From contig CACZPA010000184.1 in NCBI GenBank assembly GCA_902782895.1, positions 1 to 11,261 on the forward strand: DNA of 11,261 bases. Direction: 5' to 3'. How positions within the stretch are numbered: the stretch's first letter is position 1; each line of letters opens with the position of its first letter. This stretch comes from an uncultured Eubacteriales bacterium. GTDB lineage: Bacteria; Bacillota; Clostridia; Lachnospirales; Bianqueaceae. Positions 6,759 to 11,261 of this stretch are shown in pieces. The position numbers and the translations under genes were made by a program. The notes below the pieces were generated by a model. It was not told where the DNA came from. It saw only the letters and a list, made by a program, of their open reading frames with translations, and did no database searches.

Positions 6759-7355
6759 TTACAGGAGCTCTGCAAGGAGCGCATCCGTCTCCTCGCGGGA
6801 ATGATGCACGATGCCCTGCATGCCAAGCACCTTCGCCGCGGCGATGTTATTCGGATTGTCGTCGATCATGACGCATTCCTCCGGGATCAGGCCATAGCGA
6901 TCGAAGAGCGCTTTGTAGATCCCTGCTTCCGGCTTGATGATCTGCACTTCGTAGCTGATCACCGCCCCGTCAACAACCTCGAGGAACGTAAAGGGCGGCG
7001 TGGCATTTGTGTAGGAGAGGCGGGAATAGTTGCTGAGCAGGTAGATGCGCAGGCCTTTTGCCTTGTAACCTGCCAGCCATTCTTTGGCGAACGGATACTC
7101 GCGGCAGCTCTCTCCGACGTGGGCAAAATACCGACGGATCTCAGCCTCGTATTCAGGCGCGAGGGCAACACAGCGGCGGATGATTTCTTCATTTGACAGC
7201 TTGCTGCGGTCAAATTCATTCCACCAGGGCCCCTGGACAGTCGCTTTCGCGATCCGGTCAAACGTCTCACCGGTGTAGCCAAGCTCATGCATCAGGGATT
7301 TCCAGCGGAAATCCACCAGCACCATGCCGATGTCAAAAACAAGATTCTTAATCAT
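6759..7355 (-). CDS. HAD-superfamily phosphatase, YihX-like (HAD-IA)
   Basis: A 198-residue cytoplasmic hydrolase, the normal length for the class. Motif I is VFDIGMVLVDF, with Asp8 as the predicted phosphorylated nucleophile. Motif II is LLSNYS (Ser108, Asn109), the motif III lysine is Lys141 (IKPEAGIYKAL), and motif IV is MIDDNPNNI (Asp165, Asp166). The Asp usually found two residues after the nucleophile is Gly10 here. E. coli YihX has the same pattern (FDLGNV), so this marks the subfamily and is not a defect. YihX acts on alpha-D-glucose 1-phosphate, but substrates of this group are broad and the true one is unknown. The ribosome binding site is weak. Gaps of 83 bp separate it from both neighbours, so it may be translated less than the rest of the cluster. 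Confidence 0.88.
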   Translation of the reverse strand: MIKNLVFDIGMVLVDFRWKSLMHELGYTGETFDRIAKATVQGPWWNEFDRSKLSNEEIIRRCVALAPEYEAEIRRYFAHVGESCREYPFAKEWLAGYKAKGLRIYLLSNYSRLSYTNATPPFTFLEVVDGAVISYEVQIIKPEAGIYKALFDRYGLIPEECVMIDDNPNNIAAAKVLGMQGIVHHSREETDALLAELL

Positions 7356-7438
7356 ATGCTATACTCTTAGAATTTATGGGAGTTTTACAACCGATGGCAA
7401 TCTTACAGTTCTAGGAAAGACTGCAGCGTTGAAGAATA

Positions 7439-8518
7439 TTACAGTCCCGGGACAGCGGTGATGCCGATGCCGGGGGTCTCGTTCATATGGATCATCGGGC
7501 CCACGTAGTCCGGCCCGCCGGTATACGGATCGATCTTGCAGAGTCCCGGGCCATCGAGATCCGCGCGTGTGATGACGGTCTTGGCGGCCGCCAGATGCGC
7601 TCCGGCACTGACCGCGAGCTTGCTCTCCAGCATGCAGCCCATCATGCATTTCACATTGTAGATCTCCGCGATCGAGCAGATCTTAAGCGCTTCGTAGATG
7701 CCGCCTGTCTTCATCAGCTTGATGTTGACAAGATCGGCCGCGCGCATCTGAATCACTTTGATCGCGTCCTCTGCGGAGAAAATCGACTCGTCCGCGAGGA
7801 TCGGCGTGTAGGTATTCTGCGTCACCATCTGCATGCCGGCGAGATCGTGCGCCTTGACCGGCTGCTCGACCAGATCGATGCCGATCCCAAGATCCTCCAG
7901 ACGGCGGATAATGCGGACCGCGTCCTTGGGCTCCCAGCCCTGGTTCGCGTCGACGCGGATCAGGACGTCTGGCCCGACTGCCTCGCGGATCGCCTGAATG
8001 CGGCCGATATCCGCAAGACCTTCTTTGCCGACCTTGACCTTAAGAATGCGGTAACCCTCGCTGACAGCCTTCACACTGTCGGAGACCATCTTTTCAACGG
8101 TATCGACGCTGATCGTCAGATCCGTCTCCACAGTATCGGAAGAACCGCCAAGCACCTTGTAAAGCGGCTGTCCAAGCGCTTTCGCGTACAGATCATAGAC
8201 CGCTATGTCCACGCAGGCTTTCGCGGAAGTATTCTTCAGGATCGAAGCGTGCAGGCGGGTCATGATCGTGTCGAGGTCCAGAATGTCGATTCCGACGATG
8301 GACGGCACGATAAAGTCGCGGATCGCGGTCGCGATCGAACCCTTTGTGTCGCCGGTAATAACAGCGGTCGGAGGCGCTTCGCCGTATCCGACGGCATCTG
8401 TGTCCGTCGTCAGCGCGATGACGATATCATTGACTTCGTCAACGGAACGCAGCGCGGTTTTGAACGGAGTAACCAGTGGAATGTGGACTTCACCGATGCG
8501 GACTCCTGTGATTTTCAT
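7439..8518 (-). CDS. Dipeptide epimerase (L-Ala-D/L-Glu epimerase type), enolase superfamily
   Basis: A 359-residue cytoplasmic enzyme of the muconate-lactonizing subgroup. The catalytic pattern is complete: Lys160-x-Lys162 (LKVKVG), metal ligands Asp190 (RVDANQGW), Glu218 (VEQP) and Asp243 (LADES), and the opposite-face base Lys267 (NIKLMKTGG). Asp320-x-Asp322 (DLDGP) matches the DxD pair that holds the dipeptide amino group in B. subtilis YkfB, and the residue numbering is almost the same. This supports L-Ala-D/L-Glu epimerase, which converts the dipeptide from peptidoglycan turnover so that it can be hydrolysed and reused. Other dipeptide specificities exist in the family. AGGAGG (8531-8536) lies 12 bases before the ATG, slightly far. 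It is 70 bp after the formyltransferase gene on the same strand. No partner peptidase is in view. Confidence 0.9.
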   Translation of the reverse strand: MKITGVRIGEVHIPLVTPFKTALRSVDEVNDIVIALTTDTDAVGYGEAPPTAVITGDTKGSIATAIRDFIVPSIVGIDILDLDTIMTRLHASILKNTSAKACVDIAVYDLYAKALGQPLYKVLGGSSDTVETDLTISVDTVEKMVSDSVKAVSEGYRILKVKVGKEGLADIGRIQAIREAVGPDVLIRVDANQGWEPKDAVRIIRRLEDLGIGIDLVEQPVKAHDLAGMQMVTQNTYTPILADESIFSAEDAIKVIQMRAADLVNIKLMKTGGIYEALKICSIAEIYNVKCMMGCMLESKLAVSAGAHLAAAKTVITRADLDGPGLCKIDPYTGGPDYVGPMIHMNETPGIGITAVPGL

Positions 8519-8588
8519 AAGGCTAAAGCACCTCCTGTAAAGGACAGTTTAGTGTAGAACGGCTGTCGCGAAGCGCGGCGGTTTATGA

Positions 8589-9767
8589 TTAATGATGGAA
8601 CAGGCGCAGTCCGGTGAAGGACATGACCATGTTGTGACGGTCGCAGGCCGCGATGACGTCGTCATCCCGTACGGAACCGCCCGGCTCCGCGACGTATTTG
8701 ACGCCACTCTTGAACGCACGCTCGATATTGTCGCCGAACGGGAAGAAAGCGTCGGAACCCAGTACGACGTCTTTCTGCTGCGCGATCCAGGCCTTTTTCT
8801 CCTCGACGGTGAAAACCGGCGGCTTCTCGGTGAAGGTATTCTCCCAGACGCCGTCCGCAAGCAGATCCATGTATTCGTCGCCGATGTACAGATCGATCGC
8901 GTTGTCACGGTCCGGACGGGACAGATCATCGCGGAACGGCAGGTTCAGAACCTGCGGAGACTGGCGCAGCCACCAGTTGTCAGCCTTCTGTCCGGCAAGG
9001 CGCGTGCAATGGATACGGGATTGCTGTCCGGCACCGATGCCGATCGCCTGGCCGTCCTTGACGTAGCAGACGGAGTTGGACTGTGTATATTTCAGAACGA
9101 TCATGGAGATTGCAAGGTCGAGCATGGCTTCCTTGGGGATGTCCTTGTTCTTGGTTACGATATTCTGGAAAAACTTGTCGTCGATATTGAGCTCGTTGCG
9201 TCCCTGCTCAAACGTGATGCCGAAAACCTCGCGGCGCTCGAGCGGCTTGGGGACGTAGTCCGGATCGATCTGCAGTACGCAGTACGCGCCGCCCTTCTTG
9301 GCCTTGAGCATCTCAAGAGCCTTGGGCTCGTATCCGGGGGCGATAACGCCGTCGGAAACCTCGCGGCGGATCAGTCTCGCGGTCGCGACATCGCAGACAT
9401 CGGACAGAGAGATGAAATCGCCGAAAGAGGACATGCGGTCAGCGCCGCGCGCTCTCGCGTAAGCGGAGGAGAGGGGCGTGAACTTCTTGACATCGTCGAC
9501 CCAGTAGATTTTTTTCAGCGTATCGGTCAGAGGACGTCCGATCGCCGCACCGGCGGGAGAAACATGCTTAAAGGAAGTCGCCGCGGGCAGTCCGCTGACA
9601 GCCTTGAGCTGGGATACCAGCTGCCAGCCGTTCATGGCGTCGAGCAGGTTGATGTAGCCGGGACGGCCGGACAGAACGGTGATCGGCAGATCGCTGCCGT
9701 CTTCCATATAGATGCGGGCCGGTTTCTGATTCGGGTTGGTGCCGTATTTAAGCTGCATTTCGTTCAT
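8589..9767 (-). CDS. purH: Stand-alone AICAR formyltransferase (PurH C-terminal-type)
   Basis: Transfers a formyl group from 10-formyl-tetrahydrofolate to AICAR to give FAICAR, the next-to-last step of IMP synthesis, in the cytoplasm. The 392 residues cover only the formyltransferase part of PurH; full PurH is a little over 500 residues and starts with an IMP cyclohydrolase domain of about 200. The start (MQLKYGTNPNQKPARIY), SFKHVSPAGAAIG with the catalytic Lys67-His68 pair, SNSVCYVKDGQAIGIGAGQQ, and the SDAFFPFGDNIERA block near the C-terminus are all present. AAGGAGG (9776-9782) lies eight bases before the ATG, so the short N-terminus is genuine and not a truncation. The missing cyclohydrolase activity is supplied by the gene 18 bp upstream. 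The symbol purH covers the formyltransferase half only. Confidence 0.93.
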   Translation of the reverse strand: MNEMQLKYGTNPNQKPARIYMEDGSDLPITVLSGRPGYINLLDAMNGWQLVSQLKAVSGLPAATSFKHVSPAGAAIGRPLTDTLKKIYWVDDVKKFTPLSSAYARARGADRMSSFGDFISLSDVCDVATARLIRREVSDGVIAPGYEPKALEMLKAKKGGAYCVLQIDPDYVPKPLERREVFGITFEQGRNELNIDDKFFQNIVTKNKDIPKEAMLDLAISMIVLKYTQSNSVCYVKDGQAIGIGAGQQSRIHCTRLAGQKADNWWLRQSPQVLNLPFRDDLSRPDRDNAIDLYIGDEYMDLLADGVWENTFTEKPPVFTVEEKKAWIAQQKDVVLGSDAFFPFGDNIERAFKSGVKYVAEPGGSVRDDDVIAACDRHNMVMSFTGLRLFHH

Positions 9768-9785
9768 GGACAGATCCTCCTTGGA

Positions 9786-10502
9786 TTATTGATTTTTATT
9801 GACGATACGGGTCTCGGTCAGTCCGGTCGCGATGTCGATCGTGCGGACAAAGAGAGAGACCTTGTTGTCTTCGTTCAGGCTGGTCCAGACAAGCTCGGTA
9901 AGGGAATCGATATCTCCCTGCGGAAGCTCGAGCAGAGTCGGCTCGCCTTCGAAGCTCGGTAGCGGATTGCCGTCACCGGAATAGGTGTGGATGAAACGTG
10001 CCTCGCCCGTTTTGGGATTCTCATAAGTAAAGGTATAGCGCAGGCAGTCTGATGGGTCGCCGTTGTCAGACTTAAGAATCGACATGGCGTAAGAATACTT
10101 CCCGCCGCTGATATTCAGAATACCGGAAATACGGGGCGTATAGTTCGGCGCGTCCGGCTCAAATTCGCGGCAGCGCAGGGACTGTTCAAAAGTCTTGCCG
10201 GCAGCCAGGCCTTCGTAGATCGTGTCGGTCTGATCGCCATTGGTCACGATGGTTGTGTCGCCAAGAACGCGGACAGGCGCATAGATAATCAGGCTCGGAT
10301 CGGACATTTTGGACGGATCAAAAGCCTGCGTGCGGATACCGTCACCATCTGTTACAAATACGCGGTTGCGGCTGTTCACGCTCCGCCCCATGATGAAATA
10401 CGCGGTAAAAGCCTTGGTTCCATCTTGTGTTCTTCCGATGATAATTCCTCTTCCCGGATAAGTGTTGCTCTGCAATTCGGACTGGATCGACTGAAGCTGC
10501 AT
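9786..10502 (-). CDS. purO: IMP cyclohydrolase, archaeal PurO type
   Basis: Closes the purine ring of FAICAR to give IMP, the last step of the pathway. The 238-residue protein is unrelated to the N-terminal domain of PurH and instead matches the PurO family first known from methanogens, which has an Ntn-hydrolase-like fold. Recognisable blocks are YPGRGIIIG (15-23), AYFIMGRSVNSRNRVF (34-49), SLIIYAPVRVLGD (70-82), VTNGDQTDTI (86-95) and NYTPRISGILN (120-130). The bacterial form is somewhat longer than the roughly 200-residue archaeal protein. AAGGAGG (10509-10515) lies six bases before the ATG. It is the first gene after the promoter at 10537-10565 and is 18 bp from the formyltransferase gene, so the two steps are made together. 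The family call is strong; the origin by lateral transfer is inference. Confidence 0.9.
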   Translation of the reverse strand: MQLQSIQSELQSNTYPGRGIIIGRTQDGTKAFTAYFIMGRSVNSRNRVFVTDGDGIRTQAFDPSKMSDPSLIIYAPVRVLGDTTIVTNGDQTDTIYEGLAAGKTFEQSLRCREFEPDAPNYTPRISGILNISGGKYSYAMSILKSDNGDPSDCLRYTFTYENPKTGEARFIHTYSGDGNPLPSFEGEPTLLELPQGDIDSLTELVWTSLNEDNKVSLFVRTIDIATGLTETRIVNKNQ

Positions 10503-10536
10503 ACGTTTCCTCCTTGATTATTGGACTTGCGGTACA

Positions 10537-10565
10537 ATCATAGCATATTTTGGAAGGGTTTACAA
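10537..10565 (-). promoter_or_regulatory. Sigma-A-type promoter for the purO gene cluster
   Basis: On the minus strand TTGTAA (10560-10565, four of six to TTGACA) is 17 bp from TATGAT (10537-10542, five of six to TATAAT). A TG one base upstream of the -10 makes it an extended -10. Transcription would start near 10530, giving a leader of about 28 bases that holds the AAGGAGG of purO. The short leader leaves no room for a purine riboswitch. I see no B. subtilis-type PurBox nearby. Confidence 0.75.
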
Positions 10566-10636
10566 GACAGAAATGCGGTGTCTTGCCTGGATTCTAGCGT
10601 TGTTTTGCTCTGATCCTGCACCTCTGATTTTGTCGG

Positions 10637-10780
10637 CTCTGTGTCATTGAGTATCGTTTATAAGGCAGTTATTGTTAAGCTGTGAGTCGATGTTGTCACT
10701 GCTTTGAGTCAATTATGTCTTGACTTTGAGTCGATTATGTCCCGGCTTTGTGTCGATTATATCGTAACTTTGTGTCAGCA
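10637..10780. repeat. Array of 22-bp direct repeats
   Basis: Four contiguous 22-bp units lie at 10681-10702, 10703-10724, 10725-10746 and 10747-10768. Each has the core TTTGWGTCRATTATGTC followed by four variable bases and C; the first unit is the most diverged of the four. A fifth copy (from 10769) keeps only TTTGTGTCA. Two degenerate copies can be made out to the left (10659-10680 and about 10638-10658). A 22-bp period places each site two helical turns from the next, as expected of a series of protein-binding sites. Such arrays are found at the ends of IS21-like and Tn7-like elements, whose transposases bind repeated sites containing TGTC. It begins about 70 bp upstream of the purO promoter. 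Confidence 0.8.
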
Positions 10781-11014
10781 AATCCATTGATTCCTATGGA
10801 TTGCCTTCATTCTCTGACATAATAGACAGCTATCCTCTGATAATAGAATGTCAGAATCTACTGGACTTCACATTAACAAAGAAGGCTTTTCTGACACGCT
10901 GCAGTTGATTCTGTATCTTATAAGCCAGTTGACGATTGCTTGTGTCAGAGATCTTTTCAAATCCTTATAGATCAAAAGAAAAGCTGACACGAAAGGGGCA
11001 AAGCTGAGGCGATA
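10781..11014. other. Non-coding stretch with inverted copies of the repeat core
   Basis: No gene is visible. GACATAATAGACAG (10816-10829) is a partial copy of the 22-bp repeat in the opposite direction (GACATAAT exact, then GACA after one base). Further TGACAC or TGTGTCAG words occur at 10892-10897 (inverted), 10941-10948 (direct) and 10985-10990 (inverted). AATCCAT and ATGGATT at about 10781-10802 form a 7-bp inverted repeat with an 8-base loop. Together with the direct array this gives a layout like two facing element ends with almost nothing between them. Interpretation as a decayed element is inference. Confidence 0.4.
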
Positions 11015-11110
11015 ATGAAGGCGTATGCGGAGATGAAAGCAGAGAAAAGGGCAACAGCAAGGGCGGAGGCGAAAAAAGAAAACGCTGGAGACAGTTCTGT
11101 AGAGAATTAA
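11015..11110 (+). CDS. Short charged ORF, possibly a gene remnant
   Basis: A 31-codon frame from ATG 11015 to TAA 11108-11110 encodes a Lys/Glu/Ala-rich peptide (MKAYAEMKAEKRATARAEAK at its start) that would form a helix or coiled coil. The frame is open only back to a TGA at 10985-10987. No good ribosome binding site is seen. The purine-rich composition differs from the A+T-rich surroundings and looks like the tail of a former protein. It may equally be chance. Confidence 0.2.
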   Translation: MKAYAEMKAEKRATARAEAKKENAGDSSVEN

Positions 11111-11145
11111 AGAACGGCTCCGATAACGCGTGTGAATTTTAGAAA

Positions 11146-11163
11146 TATTCTTATGCAAGAATA
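11146..11163. repeat. Small perfect inverted repeat
   Basis: TATTCTT (11146-11152) and AAGAATA (11157-11163) form a 7-bp A+T-rich hairpin with loop ATGC. It might be a weak terminator for a minus-strand gene ending at 11226, but no clear T-run follows. The structure is visible; any role is uncertain. Confidence 0.3.
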
Positions 11164-11225
11164 AGTAAAAGATTTCGGTTTTGTTGCATAGGAAAAACAC
11201 TTGCTTGATATTTGCAGGAATTCGA

Positions 11226-11261
11226 TCAGAAAACTCCGCGCGCGTGCAGCATCTGCTCTAT
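11226..11261 (-). CDS. Possible C-terminal end of a minus-strand gene cut by the window edge
   Basis: The minus strand is open from the window edge (11261) for 11 codons (IEQMLHARGVF) to a TGA at 11226-11228. The G+C-rich stretch stands out from the A+T-rich DNA next to it, and the peptide looks like an ordinary protein ending. The length is far too short to be sure of anything or to name a family. Confidence 0.2.
   Translation of the reverse strand: MEQMLHARGVF

Noticed and set aside
8541..8588. G+C-rich partial hairpin between the formyltransferase and epimerase genes as a terminator
   Set aside because: The pairing is interrupted and no T-run follows on the minus strand.
8589..9767. Reading the formyltransferase as a truncated, broken purH
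   Set aside because: It has its own strong ribosome binding site, complete formyltransferase motifs and a neighbouring gene that supplies the missing activity, so it is a natural stand-alone form.
7487..9962. Long + strand open frames (356 and 456 codons) opposite the epimerase and formyltransferase genes
   Set aside because: Same mirror effect; the opposite strand carries complete enzyme families with ribosome binding sites.
10503..10536. Purine riboswitch in the purO leader
   Set aside because: The predicted leader is only about 28 bases, too short for a purine aptamer, and no conserved aptamer sequence is seen.
10637..10780. CRISPR array
   Set aside because: The units are contiguous 22-bp repeats with only about four variable bases between cores, with no spacer-sized unique sequence and no cas genes.

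Overview
The window looks like chromosomal DNA from a Gram-positive, Clostridia-like (possibly Lachnospiraceae-like) bacterium with a fairly balanced G+C content. The reasons are strong AGGAGG-type ribosome binding sites on most genes, an Lpl/YtcP-type sugar importer with a lipoprotein binding protein and no ATPase gene of its own, and a two-gene replacement for PurH of a kind I associate with Clostridia. The taxonomic assignment is inference from gene content.

Layout. Positions 1-3687 (+) hold three genes of a carbohydrate ABC importer: an LplB-like permease cut by the window start, a YtcP/LplC-like permease, and an LplA-like lipoprotein that binds the substrate. A clear Rho-independent terminator follows. 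Positions 3688-4158 contain no intact gene. They hold that terminator, a 10-bp perfect hairpin, the last 47 codons of a second decayed copy of the binding-protein gene, a second strong hairpin terminator, and four tandem 17-bp repeats.

Positions 4159-10502 (-) hold six genes read toward the importer. In transcription order they are IMP cyclohydrolase of the archaeal PurO type, a stand-alone AICAR formyltransferase, a dipeptide (L-Ala-D/L-Glu) epimerase, a HAD phosphatase, a GH2 glycosidase with the N-x-K signature of beta-glucuronidases, and a lipoprotein of unknown function. A good promoter lies just upstream of purO. The purO/formyltransferase pair and the glycosidase/lipoprotein pair are tightly linked (18 and 12 bp). 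The other gaps are 70-83 bp, so more than one transcript is possible.

Positions 10566-11261 contain no convincing complete gene. They hold an array of 22-bp repeats (four good copies plus degenerate ones) with an inverted partial copy nearby. This resembles a transposase-binding end of a mobile element that has lost its genes. A short charged ORF and the possible last few codons of another minus-strand gene lie at the right edge.

How the parts may work together. The PurO and formyltransferase genes together supply the last two steps of IMP synthesis, normally done by bifunctional PurH. The importer probably brings in an oligosaccharide, and the convergent GH2 enzyme, which has no visible signal peptide, could cleave uronic-acid-capped sugars in the cytoplasm. 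The link between importer and enzyme is inferred only from proximity. The epimerase and HAD enzyme fit salvage of cell-wall peptides and sugar phosphates. The most unusual parts are the split purine enzyme pair, the decayed binding-protein copy and the 22-bp repeat array.
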